The notes: generated by a model from the sequence alone, not told the origin. A stretch of 64,000 nucleotides of DNA from an uncultured Alphaproteobacteria bacterium (GCA_937776645.1 CALMRI010000045.1:31868-95867); one strand, 5' to 3'; numbered from the stretch's first letter, positions 47,430 to 56,810 are shown. Numbers and translations are program-made.

Positions 47430-47648
47430 GATGGCTCCTCATCCTTCAACGACGACCAGGTCACCTTACGACAAGCCGGTGGGCTCGCAGGTTAACGAAT
47501 GCGCGATGGATACGCGGTGCGGTGTCCCCGTGTCCATGCCCGGAGCACGATCAATTTAAGTTGAGTCACCACTAATGTGGCAATGACGCGCTTTGGCGCT
47601 ATTCTGGCAAGTGGACCCTCGTCCTGACAATCCCGGAGTTTGAAGGCC

Positions 47649-48803
47649 ATGGCGCAAATCCGTATCCCCGCTACCTTCATGCGCGGCGGCTCATCTAAGG
47701 GCGTGTTCTTTCATGACGTCGACCTGCCCACCGATCCGACCACCCGCGACCAGATCTTCCTTCGGGCTATCGGCAGTCCAGATCCTTATGGCCGGCAGTT
47801 AAATGGCTTGGGCGGCGGGGTATCCTCGGTTTCCAAAGCCGTCGTGATTGGCAAGCCAAGCCGGCCCGACGCCGATGTTGACTATACTTTCGCCCAAGTC
47901 TCGGTTGGAACGCCGGTGGTCGACTATGCCTCGAATTGCGGCAATCTTTCCTCGGCCGTCGGCCCATTTGCCATAGATACGGGCTTGCTTGCGGACAAAC
48001 CGACCACCGCCGCAGATCAGCAGCGCGAGGTGCTAATCCACAACACCAACTCGGGGAAGATCATCCGCTCCACCGTGCCTCTGGAGGATGGCCAGGCCCG
48101 TGTCGAAGGAACCTTCGAGATCCCCGGCGTTGGCGGTAGCGGTGCGCGCATCCGCCTTGATTTCCTCGACCCCGGCGGCACAACGACCGGCGCCCTGCTG
48201 CCAACCGGGAATACAGTCGATACCATCACCGTCGACGGAGCCGGCGACTTTGAAATGTCAATGGTCGATTCCAGCGTACCCTGCGTGTTCCTAGACGCCG
48301 CGCGGTTCGGTCTTTCCGGGGCCGAAACCGTTGCCGAGCTGGAGGCCCAGCCCGATCTGATGACCTTGGTCGAGCAAGTGCGTCGTGTCGCCGCCGTACA
48401 TATGGGCTTGGCCAAAACTCCGGAAACCGCGCCTGGGTCGGCTCCTAAGCTTGGCTTGGTAGCCCGGCCGACATGCTACAGCACCTTGGCCGGCCAGAGC
48501 ATCCCACCGGACGCTGCCGATCTGGCGGTTCGCATCTGGTCGATGGGCCAGGTGCACCGGGTGCTGCCCTTGACTGGCGCGTTATGCCTTGCCGTAGCCT
48601 GCAGGATCCCCGGAACCCTCTGCCATGATCTGTTGACCGGCGGTAACCAGGGTGATGTCCGCTTGGCCAATCCCTCAGGCGTGTTACCCCTGGACGCCCA
48701 GGTTCACGTCGACGAAAGAGGCGCAAAAGCCCTGCAGGTCACCGCTTATCGGACCGCCCGAACTCTGATGGAAGGCAATATATTGATCCCAGCGCCAAAT
48801 TGA
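47649..48803 (+). CDS. PrpF-family isomerase (aconitate/methylitaconate/oxalomesaconate type)
   Basis: A 384-aa protein. It begins IRIPATFMRGGSSKGVFF, the PrpF start with the active-site GGSSKG. Further segments SNCGNLSSAVGPFAIDTG (with a catalytic Cys-type Ser/Asn region) and PTCYSTLAGQSI fit the family. Members shift double bonds in methylaconitate, itaconate or 4-oxalomesaconate. I start at the ATG at 47649 with GGAG and GAAGG upstream. A role in gallate-type aromatic breakdown or propionate use cannot be decided. Confidence 0.83.
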   Translation: MAQIRIPATFMRGGSSKGVFFHDVDLPTDPTTRDQIFLRAIGSPDPYGRQLNGLGGGVSSVSKAVVIGKPSRPDADVDYTFAQVSVGTPVVDYASNCGNLSSAVGPFAIDTGLLADKPTTAADQQREVLIHNTNSGKIIRSTVPLEDGQARVEGTFEIPGVGGSGARIRLDFLDPGGTTTGALLPTGNTVDTITVDGAGDFEMSMVDSSVPCVFLDAARFGLSGAETVAELEAQPDLMTLVEQVRRVAAVHMGLAKTPETAPGSAPKLGLVARPTCYSTLAGQSIPPDAADLAVRIWSMGQVHRVLPLTGALCLAVACRIPGTLCHDLLTGGNQGDVRLANPSGVLPLDAQVHVDERGAKALQVTAYRTARTLMEGNILIPAPN

Positions 48804-48818
48804 GCGGGGATTGAAAGA

Positions 48819-48962
48819 TCAATCATAAAGTTCGGGCATCCGCCAACGATAGCTTGTCCGCAATTCATCGGCCTTTGCAATCAGTTCCAGATACCAGGCG
48901 TGTCGCGCTTCGCAGTGGCCGAGGGGAATATTTTTAATCAGATCAATTGGATCAAACGGCAT
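48819..48962 (-). CDS. Small hypothetical protein (47 aa)
   Basis: A short minus-strand frame encodes 47 residues (PFDPIDLIKNIPLGHCEARH and then WYLELIAKADELRT, ending WRMPELYD). The composition looks like real protein, and the frame stays open well upstream (into the start of the aldolase gene on the other strand). No ribosome-binding site stands out. It could be a small gene or the end of a decayed one. No family recognised. Confidence 0.35.
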   Translation of the reverse strand: MPFDPIDLIKNIPLGHCEARHAWYLELIAKADELRTSYRWRMPELYD

Positions 48963-49052
48963 AACGAATTCAATACAGTTACGGGTGGTGGTATTCTTGC
49001 GAATTGTTTTAACTTCTAGCTCCTTATTTATCTCCCAGAGAAAGAGAATACC

Positions 49053-49670
49053 ATGACCATCGAGACGGTCCTCAGCAGCACCCGTATGATCCCAGTCCTT
49101 ACCATCAACCGGGTAGAGGACGCGGTTCCCCTGTGCACCACTTTGGTCGAGGCTGGATTGCTGGTTCTGGAAATTACCCTGCGCACCGCGCCGGCCCTAG
49201 CGGCGGTGGCGGCGGCGGCCAAGGCGCTGCCGGAGGCGACGATCGGCGTTGGCACCCTGCTTGATAGCGCGGATTTTGCCCGCGCCCGGGACGCCGGTGC
49301 GCTTTTCGCGGTCTCGCCAGGGTTGAATATGGATCTAGTCGACGATGCGAAAGCCGCTGGCATCAACTATCTGCCAGGTATTCAGACTAGCTCGGAGGCC
49401 ATGACCGGCTATCGCGCGGGATTGCGCTCGCTGAAATTCTTTCCAGCCAAGGCTTCCGGCGGCGCCCATGCCTTGCAGCAGCTGGCGCCGCTTTATCCGG
49501 GACTCCGGTTTTGCCCAACCGGGGGGATTGGTTTCGCCGACGCGCCGGCCTATCTCGCCGAACCCAATGTCATATGCTTTGGCGGCGGCCTGGCCTCACC
49601 AGCGGGTTTGGTCGCGGCAGGGGACTGGTCCGCGATCAGTGAACTCGCAAAACGCGCCGCGTCGCTTTAA
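49053..49670 (+). CDS. eda: KDPG/KHG aldolase
   Basis: A 205-aa aldolase. It has VLTINRVEDAVPLCTTLVEAG, EITLRTAPAL with the catalytic Glu, a GVGTLLDSADFARARDAGA block and SLKFFPAKASGG with the Schiff-base Lys, then FCPTGGIGFADAPAYL. It splits 2-keto-3-deoxy-6-phosphogluconate or 4-hydroxy-2-oxoglutarate to pyruvate plus an aldehyde. Homologues also cleave the sulfonated analogue KDSG. The PfkB kinase gene converges on it with a 4-base overlap. Confidence 0.88.
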   Translation: MTIETVLSSTRMIPVLTINRVEDAVPLCTTLVEAGLLVLEITLRTAPALAAVAAAAKALPEATIGVGTLLDSADFARARDAGALFAVSPGLNMDLVDDAKAAGINYLPGIQTSSEAMTGYRAGLRSLKFFPAKASGGAHALQQLAPLYPGLRFCPTGGIGFADAPAYLAEPNVICFGGGLASPAGLVAAGDWSAISELAKRAASL

Positions 49671-50611
49671 GTGGTGGACGAATAGGTCGCGGCCACCAGC
49701 GCCTCGACCTCGCAGCGGGTTGGGATACCCGTCCGGCCGCCGAAGCGGCTGCATTTGATCGCCGCCGCGGCGCAGGCAAATCTACCCGCATCGGCGACAC
49801 TCATTCCCTCGGTGATGGCGACCGCGAAAGAGCCGTGAAAGACGTCACCGGCCGCCAAGGTATCAATCACCTCGACCCTGGGCGCCGGCACCGTCCGGAC
49901 GGTGCCGGCCTCGACCCAGGCAAAACCGTGCTCGCCCAGAGTGACCCCCATGCAGCCGTCAAATGCGGCAGCACATTCCGGCAATGCCTGCAGAATATCT
50001 TCACGGCCGCTGAACAACCGGAACCCAGGTTCGGAAAAGATCGCGTGGGTCCCCAGAGGCGCCAATTGCCGTAGAATTTCAGGGGTGGTCACATCGCCAT
50101 CAAAAACCCGAATCATCCCCCGCCGCTTGGCCTCGGTGAGGATGCGCATGGATCCCTCGGGCCAGCGCACATCGGCCAAAATGCAATCCACCCCGTCCAA
50201 TTGCTCAATCGGTAGCCAGGACGGATCCGAGCCGAGCCGGGGATCAAAATACGGCACCACCAACCGCTGCCCCTGGCCATCGACGATCACCGAGGAAAGA
50301 CCGGTCCGCGCGCCCTCGGTCCGATGAATAAACCGTGTATCGACCCCGGCATCCTCGAGATCAATCATGAAAAAATCGCCGATCCGGTCCGTGCCGATGC
50401 GTCCCCAGACCACGACCTCGCCGCCCATCGCCGCCACGGCACAAGCCGCCGCGACCGCCATTCCAGCGCCGATCACCACCCCGTCCTCGGCCATCACCTT
50501 GGCGTCGCCGGCCGGGACTTGGTCAACCCGTAGGATCGAATCGACCACACAGGCGCCGAGGCTAATGAACCGCTTGGCACCGGATTTCGTGCCCGTTGTC
50601 GGTTGCGGCAT
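49667..50611 (-). CDS. PfkB-family carbohydrate kinase (ketodeoxygluconate or sulfofructose kinase-like)
   Basis: A 314-aa ribokinase-fold kinase. The N-terminal signature region is GAGMAVAAACAVAAMGGEVVVWGRIG. The C-terminal signature is DTLAAGDVFHGSFAVA with the catalytic Asp. I start at the ATG at 50611 with a strong AAGGAGG. Next to KDPG aldolase, a 2-keto-3-deoxygluconate kinase role is natural, giving KDPG for cleavage. The N-terminal GACVVDSILRVDQVPAGDAK is also shared with YihV-type sulfofructose kinases, so the substrate is open. Confidence 0.82.
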   Translation of the reverse strand: MPQPTTGTKSGAKRFISLGACVVDSILRVDQVPAGDAKVMAEDGVVIGAGMAVAAACAVAAMGGEVVVWGRIGTDRIGDFFMIDLEDAGVDTRFIHRTEGARTGLSSVIVDGQGQRLVVPYFDPRLGSDPSWLPIEQLDGVDCILADVRWPEGSMRILTEAKRRGMIRVFDGDVTTPEILRQLAPLGTHAIFSEPGFRLFSGREDILQALPECAAAFDGCMGVTLGEHGFAWVEAGTVRTVPAPRVEVIDTLAAGDVFHGSFAVAITEGMSVADAGRFACAAAAIKCSRFGGRTGIPTRCEVEALVAATYSSTT

Positions 50612-51004
50612 AATTGCGGCCTCCTTAGCGTTAACTGGGAAAATCTCCGGCGAAACATCTGGTCGCCATTCACCGAGTGCGATAAAGAGCACCGGCATTC
50701 AATCATCGCAAGTGACGCGTGCTAACCATGCTTACCGGGTGGACTATCGATCAAGTCGGAGACCGACGACGACGCGCGCGCAAGACGCGTCCATCGACGC
50801 AGTTCCGTTGATTCTCAGCCATTCGGTCGGGGTGACGATACCCTCCCGACCGACGAGGCCCCGATGTTCATCAATGCCCCGCGGTGTTCACCATCACCCG
50901 CGAAACCCTTGGCGATCACCCAGCCACGGAGGTGGGCTCTCGGCGGCGCGGCAGAGCCTGGTTTCGCCAACCTGCCGCGCGCAGCCTGAACGGGGAGCCG
51001 CTGA
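50612..51004. other. Intergenic region between the kinase and TauE genes
   Basis: A 393-base gap between divergent genes. Both promoters should be here. A minus-strand frame of 73 codons (50815-51036) exists but overlaps the start of TauE and has no recognisable features, so I do not call it. A good GGGGAG site precedes the ATG at 51005. Confidence 0.4.
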
Positions 51005-51760
51005 ATGACCGAAGCTTTACTCGGTTGGAGTTTCATCGTTTGGGCGGTCGCGGTCGGCGCCTGCCTACTCGCCGGGATCGTGCGCGGGATCGTCGGCTTC
51101 GGTTATGCCCTGATCGTGATCAGCGCCCTCAACCTCGTTGCCCTACCGGCCGAGGTGGTGCCGCTGGCGACAATCCTCGACCTGCTTGGTGGTATCAATA
51201 TGATTCCCCGAGTCTGGCGGGACGTGCATTGGAGCGGTGCGCGATGGCTGGGGCTTGGCGCGCTGATCGGCATCCCGGCGGGGATCTGGCTATTGGTCAG
51301 CCTGAACGCAGACGCCATGCGACTCGGCATATCACTGGCCATCCTAGTCTCGGTTATCCTGATCGCCCGAGGCTTGGCCTTCGCCAAGCTTCCGAGCAGT
51401 CCTCTGTTGTTTCTGACTGGCGGCCTTTCAGGATTTTTGAGCGGCTCCGGCGGCATCCCTGGCCCGCCGGTTATCTTACTCTATCTGTCCTCGCCGCTGC
51501 CGATCATCACCACCCGGGCGACCACGGTGGCGTTTTTGCTGCTGGTCGATTCGGTCGCCCTGATTGGCATGAGCAGCCAGGACCTGGTGACGTCGCAAAC
51601 CCTACTGCGCGCCGCAGCCTTAATCCCCGTGACGTTCCTCGGGATCAGCATTGGCGCAGGGTTGTTCAAATTCGCTAAACCGGCCCAAGTCAAAACCTCG
51701 GCGCTTTGGCTGCTAGCGGTGCTGGCGATTGTCGGGGTTGGCAAGGTTCTGATACCCTAG
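51005..51760 (+). CDS. TauE/SafE family sulfite exporter
   Basis: A 251-aa membrane protein with about eight helices. GIVRGIVGFGYALIVISAL is the first TauE repeat and GGLSGFLSGSGGIPGPPVIL the second. Characterised relatives export sulfite, sulfoacetate or other organosulfonates. It is 35 bases upstream of fzlA on the same strand. If the ComDE-like enzymes really act on sulfopyruvate, this would be a natural sulfite exit route, but TauE proteins are widespread. Confidence 0.85.
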   Translation: MTEALLGWSFIVWAVAVGACLLAGIVRGIVGFGYALIVISALNLVALPAEVVPLATILDLLGGINMIPRVWRDVHWSGARWLGLGALIGIPAGIWLLVSLNADAMRLGISLAILVSVILIARGLAFAKLPSSPLLFLTGGLSGFLSGSGGIPGPPVILLYLSSPLPIITTRATTVAFLLLVDSVALIGMSSQDLVTSQTLLRAAALIPVTFLGISIGAGLFKFAKPAQVKTSALWLLAVLAIVGVGKVLIP

Positions 51761-51795
51761 CCCTGCTTTGCAACCACTGGCTTGCCCGGACCCGA

Positions 51796-52464
51796 ATGCG
51801 GACACTTTTCCACCTACCCCTTGACCCGTTCTCCCGCAAGATTCGGATCGTGTTGAGCGAAAAGAAAATTGAGGTAGAACTGACCATCGAGCAGTTCTGG
51901 GAACGCCGCGACGGCTTCCTCGCCCTCAATCCCGCCGGCACCGTGCCGGTGCTGCAGGAGCCCGACGGAACGGTCATCGCCCCGTCCCAGGCGATCGCGG
52001 AGTATCTCGATGAAACAGTACCCGAGCCCGCGTTGATCCGGGGCAACGCGGCCCAACGCGCCGAGGTACGCCGCCTCTGCGCCTGGTTCGACCTGAAGTT
52101 CCACCGCGAAGTAACCGAGCATCTGTTCGGTGAAAAACTGATGAAACGTTTCCTCGGCCTCGGCGAACCTAACACTGCGGCGATCCGCGCCGGCCATGCC
52201 AACATGGACACCCATCTCAGTTATATTGGTTATTTGGCGGACCGACGGACCTGGCTTGCCGGCGATCATTTCTCACTCGCGGATATCGCCGCAGCAGCCC
52301 AGATCTCCTGCGTCGACTATCTCGGCGATGTGCCTTGGGAAGACTACCAAGAAGCCAAGCTGTGGTACGCCCGGATCAAATCGCGGCCCAGCTTCCAACC
52401 GCTGCTGGAGGATTACGTCCCAGGCATGCGGCCACCGGCGCATTACACCAATCTGGATTTCTAG
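51796..52464 (+). CDS. fzlA: FzlA-like FtsZ-binding glutathione S-transferase-fold protein
   Basis: A 222-aa GST-fold protein. The thioredoxin-like half starts RTLFHLPLDPFSRKIRIVLS with NPAGTVPVLQEPDG, and the helical half has TWLAGDHFSLADIAAAAQIS. The end, PGMRPPAHYTNLDF, is the conserved C-terminal tail that FzlA of Caulobacter needs for FtsZ filament binding. It supports cell division in alphaproteobacteria. The normal glutathione-site Ser/Cys is not obvious. I start at ATG 51796. Confidence 0.83.
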   Translation: MRTLFHLPLDPFSRKIRIVLSEKKIEVELTIEQFWERRDGFLALNPAGTVPVLQEPDGTVIAPSQAIAEYLDETVPEPALIRGNAAQRAEVRRLCAWFDLKFHREVTEHLFGEKLMKRFLGLGEPNTAAIRAGHANMDTHLSYIGYLADRRTWLAGDHFSLADIAAAAQISCVDYLGDVPWEDYQEAKLWYARIKSRPSFQPLLEDYVPGMRPPAHYTNLDF

Positions 52465-52472
52465 AGCGCCGG

Positions 52473-53687
52473 ATGTCCACCAACCCATCGCCGGCCACGC
52501 CCCGCTATGTGTTTTGGAGACTGGCCGGTTTCTATGCCACCTATTTCTTAGCAATCGGTATTTATATGCCGTATTGGCCGCTCTGGCTCGACGGCAAAGG
52601 ACTGACGCCGGTCGAGATCGGCTGGGTATTGGCCGGCGCCTTCTGGATCAAGGTCGCGGCCCAGCCGACGGTCGCACGGATCGCCGATTGGCGGGGCCGA
52701 ACCAGAGGACTTACCACCGGTTTGATGGCTTTGGCCGCCATTGGCTTTGCCGCGATCACCACCGCCGATGGCTTTTGGCCGCTTTTGATCATCGCCGGGG
52801 TGACCGCCGCCTGCTACCAGCCGGTATTGCCAGTGATGGAAAGCGTGGTGCTCAGGCATGTCGACGCCCACCGCCTCGACTATGGCCGGATCAGGCTTTG
52901 GGGCTCGGTGACCTTCGTCATGGGAACGGTCGGTATCGGCTGGTGGATCGATGGCCGATCAGCGACCTCGGTGGTCTGGTTCATGGCCGCAGCCATGGCC
53001 CTAGTGGCGGTAGCCTGCGCGCTGGCCCCCGACCGGCCGGCACAGACATCGAACCGCAGCGACATTGGACTGACCGCGCTGTTCCTCAAGCCCGCGTTTC
53101 TTTTGTTTCTGCTGACCACCGCGCTGATCAATTCTAGCCACGCGGTTCTGTATGGTTTTGCCACCCTGCATTGGCATAATCTCGGCCATGGCGAGACGTT
53201 GATCGGGATGTTTTGGGCCATCGGAGTGATCGCCGAGATCGGTCTGTTCGCCATCGCCGGGCGCTATCGGGATAAGCTCGGCGCGGTGACCCTGCTAGCG
53301 CTGGCGGCGCTTGGCGGCGTCATAAGGTGGCCTTTGCTGGCGGTAACCGAGGATGCCGCTGGCTTGCTGGCCCTGCAGATCCTGCACGGCCTGACCTTCG
53401 GCGCCGGCCATCTCGGCGCCATGTCCTTCCTGTCCGGCAGCATCCCAGCGGAATTATCGGCGACCGGCCAAAGCCTCTACTACGCACTGATTGGCGGGGT
53501 ATTCGCCGGTTGCATGTTTCCGATGGCCGGCTGGCTCTATAGCGATCTCAGCGGCGATGCCTTCCTGGTCATGGGAAGCTTCAGCGCCGCTGCGCTGCTT
53601 GGCGTGTTCTGTCTGTCCCGAGTGTGGCATGGGGCGGACGCAGTGGAGCATAGGAAAAAAACTGAAAAAAGATCGTCTATAAGCTGA
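52473..53687 (+). CDS. MFS transporter (phenylpropionate/nucleoside-like MFS_1 subgroup)
   Basis: A 404-aa 12-helix protein. The opening WRLAGFYATYFLAIGIYMPY followed by WPLWLDGKGLTPVEIGWVLA is typical of the MFS_1-like group that includes HcaT. Helix-rich segments end with FGAGHLGAMSFLSGSIPAEL. It follows fzlA by 8 bases and may share its transcript. The substrate is not known; the HcaT relation suggests an aromatic acid. Confidence 0.85.
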   Translation: MSTNPSPATPRYVFWRLAGFYATYFLAIGIYMPYWPLWLDGKGLTPVEIGWVLAGAFWIKVAAQPTVARIADWRGRTRGLTTGLMALAAIGFAAITTADGFWPLLIIAGVTAACYQPVLPVMESVVLRHVDAHRLDYGRIRLWGSVTFVMGTVGIGWWIDGRSATSVVWFMAAAMALVAVACALAPDRPAQTSNRSDIGLTALFLKPAFLLFLLTTALINSSHAVLYGFATLHWHNLGHGETLIGMFWAIGVIAEIGLFAIAGRYRDKLGAVTLLALAALGGVIRWPLLAVTEDAAGLLALQILHGLTFGAGHLGAMSFLSGSIPAELSATGQSLYYALIGGVFAGCMFPMAGWLYSDLSGDAFLVMGSFSAAALLGVFCLSRVWHGADAVEHRKKTEKRSSIS

Positions 53688-53692
53688 TATAA

Positions 53693-54067
53693 ATGGCAAT
53701 AAGCATTCATATTTTTTTAAACATATCGCGAGGAAATTTCTCAGGCCCATCCCAAGATACCGATGATATTCTGGCTGGAATCCTTATTCTTGCCGGACCC
53801 ATGATTCCCTATTTGATCTGTCTTCTTGCCTCGCGAAAAGTAGTAAATTCAGCCTTGGTCTTGCCAGTTGTGGTGTTTGTGATTTGTAACGATGCCTTCA
53901 CCTATGTCGACGTGTTGATTGCCTCCACCTCTTCGACAGCGGCAATCAGGTTGGTCGTGGTCCCTTTCCTTAACCTCATAATCGCGCTTCCCTTTGGTTT
54001 TTTAATTAACTGGCTGTTGACCCAATTGGGACCGTTAAAAACGAGGCCGCTGGTCGCCAACCAATAG
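53693..54067 (+). CDS. Small AT-rich integral membrane protein, hypothetical
   Basis: A 124-aa protein with three or four hydrophobic segments (ILAGILILAGPMIPYLICLL, ALVLPVVVFVICN and LNLIIALPFGFLINWLL). Codons are visibly AT-richer than in all neighbours, a sign of recent transfer or a poorly conserved gene. It begins 5 bases after the MFS gene, but has no clear ribosome-binding site. I do not recognise the family. Confidence 0.5.
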   Translation: MAISIHIFLNISRGNFSGPSQDTDDILAGILILAGPMIPYLICLLASRKVVNSALVLPVVVFVICNDAFTYVDVLIASTSSTAAIRLVVVPFLNLIIALPFGFLINWLLTQLGPLKTRPLVANQ

Positions 54068-54122
54068 ACTCCGCCGCGTCAGTCGTATGATTTGGTTTAG
54101 CCGCAGTCCGTTAAATCGCCGA

Positions 54123-54686
54123 TTAATCACCATCCGGTGTTTTAATTTGATGCTTTTGCATCACCGGCACCAAAAACAGGCTGAATACGATCACCAGGAC
54201 CGGGATGCCGAAAGCCTTGAACGATACCCAGGTATCGGTGTCGACTGACCGCCAGACCACCTCGTTCACCACTGCCAGAACGATAAACATACCGATCCAG
54301 CGCTTGGTCATGATCAGCCAGCCCTCGTCGGTCAGTTGCATGACTCGGCCGAGCATCACCTTCATCAGATTGCGCCGCAGCACGATCCCGGTGGTCAGCG
54401 CCGATGCGAACAGCAGATTGACGATGGTCGGCTTGAGCTTGATGAAAATCTCATTATCGAAGACCAGGGTGAGGCCACCGAAGATCATCACAAAGACACA
54501 GGTTATCGCCGGCATCAGCGGAACCCTGCGCTCCATTGTGTAGGTGATGCCGATCGCCACGATCGTCGCCGCCATCAGCGCCGCCGTTCCAGCCATGATG
54601 CCGTACAAATAATTCGCCGCGAAGAACACGGCCAACGGGCCAAGGTCCACAGCCGTTCGCTGGCCCGAGGTAAGCTCTCTATTCAC
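54123..54686 (-). CDS. yciB: Inner membrane-spanning protein YciB (septation protein A)
   Basis: A 187-aa protein with five helices. LGPLAVFFAANYLYGIMAGT at the start, GGLTLVFDNEIFIKLKPTIVN in the middle and NEVVWRSVDTDTWVSFKAFG near the end are typical. YciB helps keep the cell envelope and septum in order. I start at the GTG at 54686 with AAGGAGA five bases upstream; the longer GTG start at 54716 would overlap dusA. It is 10 bases downstream of dusA and probably co-transcribed. Confidence 0.92.
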   Translation of the reverse strand: MNRELTSGQRTAVDLGPLAVFFAANYLYGIMAGTAALMAATIVAIGITYTMERRVPLMPAITCVFVMIFGGLTLVFDNEIFIKLKPTIVNLLFASALTTGIVLRRNLMKVMLGRVMQLTDEGWLIMTKRWIGMFIVLAVVNEVVWRSVDTDTWVSFKAFGIPVLVIVFSLFLVPVMQKHQIKTPDGD

Positions 54687-54696
54687 TTGATTCTCC

Positions 54697-55719
54697 TTAA
54701 GCCGCGACTTGGTCACGCAGGCCGACCAACGCCGCCGCGCGACGAATCAGTTCTGGCCCGGCATCCGATTGGCGAGCTTCCTCACCCAACGTACGGCGCC
54801 AGGTGCGGGCGCCTGGTAGTCCGTGAAACAATCCCATCATGTGTCGGGTGATCGATTTTAGCGGCACATTCCGATCCGCCTGCTGCCCGGCATAGTCAGC
54901 CATCGCCTCGACCACGACCCAACGGTCCGGCGCACCGGTATCATCGCCAAACAACCGACGGTCTACCTCGGCGAGCACCCAGGGAGTCTGATAAGCTGCC
55001 CGACCCAACATCACGCCATCAAGCGCGACCCCGTCCAAACTGGCCAGATGCGATGCCGCCTCATCGAGATTGACGATCCCGCCATTAACCACGACGGTAA
55101 GGTCCGGGCGGGCGGCTTTTACCGCATGCACCAGAGCGTAATCCAGGGGCGGCACGTCGCGGTTCTCCGCCGGGCTCAATCCAGAAAGCCAGGCCTTACG
55201 GGCATGCACAAGAAAAACCTTGCAACCGGCGGCGGCGACCCGGTCGATGAAATCCGGCAGCGCCTCGGCGGGATTTTGCTCATCTACACCGATCCGACAT
55301 TTCACCGTCACCGGGATTGAAGTCGCGGCACGCATTGCCGCCACGCATTCCGCCACCAGATCCGGCTCGCGCATCAGGCAGGCGCCAAAGCGACCGGACT
55401 GCACCCGGTCACTCGGGCAGCCGACATTGATATTGACCTCGTCATAGCCCCAATCCTCGGCGATCCGCGCGCAGGCAGCCATGTCATCCGGCGCCGCGCC
55501 GCCGATCTGCAAGGCAAGCGGGTGCTCCGCCACGTCGAAATCCAAGAGTCTGGCTCGGTCCCCGCGCAGGATCGCCTGGGCTGTTTTCATCTCGGTATAA
55601 AACCGGGCGTGGCGCGAAATCTGGCGCAGGAAATACCGGTCATGCCGATCCGTCCAGTCCATCATCGGCGCCACCAGAAACCGGTGTGATGTGTTTGAGG
55701 CGATCATCCGACCTGACAT
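54697..55719 (-). CDS. dusA: tRNA-dihydrouridine(20/20a) synthase
   Basis: A 340-aa FMN enzyme that reduces U20/U20a in tRNA D-loops. It starts RFLVAPMMDWTDRHDRYFLR, with VNINVGCPSDRVQSGRFGACLM (the catalytic Cys) and TVKCRIGVDEQNP. VHARKAWLSGLSPAENRDVPPLDY is DusA-specific. Length is normal. It is followed by yciB. Confidence 0.95.
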   Translation of the reverse strand: MSGRMIASNTSHRFLVAPMMDWTDRHDRYFLRQISRHARFYTEMKTAQAILRGDRARLLDFDVAEHPLALQIGGAAPDDMAACARIAEDWGYDEVNINVGCPSDRVQSGRFGACLMREPDLVAECVAAMRAATSIPVTVKCRIGVDEQNPAEALPDFIDRVAAAGCKVFLVHARKAWLSGLSPAENRDVPPLDYALVHAVKAARPDLTVVVNGGIVNLDEAASHLASLDGVALDGVMLGRAAYQTPWVLAEVDRRLFGDDTGAPDRWVVVEAMADYAGQQADRNVPLKSITRHMMGLFHGLPGARTWRRTLGEEARQSDAGPELIRRAAALVGLRDQVAA

Positions 55720-55830
55720 AAGGCAAAACCGCGCGTGTTTGAAGGTTTCTCATACCGGAACTTTTCCGGGGCGGTCCCAGTGGTAAGATTGCAATCGCGG
55801 ATTCGCAAGCTGCTACATAGGAATTGGACC

Positions 55831-56810
55831 ATGGCGACCACCGTCATCCACAACATTGCCTGGACCATCACCTAGCATCCGAGTGACCAACGACACGTGT
55901 ATCTGCGCGACACCGATATCGCGTTCACCGACGATCGGATTAGCCATGTCAACCGACCCCACCAAGGCGAAGCGGATACCAAGATCGATGGTCATGATCA
56001 CATAGCCATGCCAGGATTGATCAATATCCACAGCCATCCCTCCAGCGAACGTTCACGCAAAGGCATCACCGACGAAATTCGCAGCCTCGGCTTTTTCCAT
56101 TCCTCGCTGTATGAGTTTCTGACGATCTTCAACAATGCTCCCGAAGGCTTTGCCGCCAACGTCCGCGTGGCGATGGGCAAGCTGTTGCTTTCGAGAGTGA
56201 CGACGGTTGTTGATATCTCGCCGCCGTTCGACGCCTGGCTCGGCATCCTGGCGGGATCCGGCATTCGGGCCTGCGCCGCACCGGGCTTTCGCGATGCCCA
56301 CTGGTCCAGCGCCAACAGCCATCAGCTGTCATACGAATGGGACGAGGCCAACGGCCGGGTTGGGTTCGAGCGCGCCCAACGGGTCGTCGATCTGGCGAAC
56401 CAGCATCCCTCGGGCCGACTGATGGGAATGATCTGTCCGTCACAGATCGACACCTCCGACATTTTTGGCGCCGCTACTATTGGCGGCGCCAGGACCTTGA
56501 AACGCGACGACATCGCTCGTCTATCAGTCGGCGCCAATGCAGATCTGGTGCTGGTCGATCTGAAGGCTCCTTCAATGAGGCCGGTGCACGAGCCTCTCCG
56601 CTCGCTGATTTTCGTTGCCGGCGACCGGGCGATCCGCGACGTCTTCGTCGAAGGCGCGCGCAGGTCGTGACCGATGGCAAGGTGATGACCACGGATATGG
56701 AAAATGCGCTGGAGGCGCTGCAGGAGGCGCAAGCGCGCTCGATGTCCAGTATACACGATGTGGATTGGGCCGGACGCACGGCCGAGGAATTGTCGCTGAT
56801 GGTCTTCTAG
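55831..56810 (+). pseudogene. Amidohydrolase (deaminase-like), multiply damaged
   Basis: The frame from the ATG at 55831 meets a TAG at 55873-55875 and then reads an amidohydrolase start (HIAMPGLINIHSHPSSERS) with the H-x-H metal motif. After NQHPSGRLMGMICPSQIDTS it jumps to FGAATIGGARTLKRDDIARL, so a central block of about 150-200 residues with further metal ligands is missing. A frameshift near 56660 then throws the tail (VVTDGKVMTTDMENA) into another frame. The normal protein would have about 480 aa. Three separate lesions make this a clear pseudogene. Confidence 0.85.

Noticed and set aside
50815..51036. A 73-codon minus-strand frame overlapping the TauE start.
   Set aside because: It overlaps a well-supported gene with a good ribosome site and has no recognisable features.
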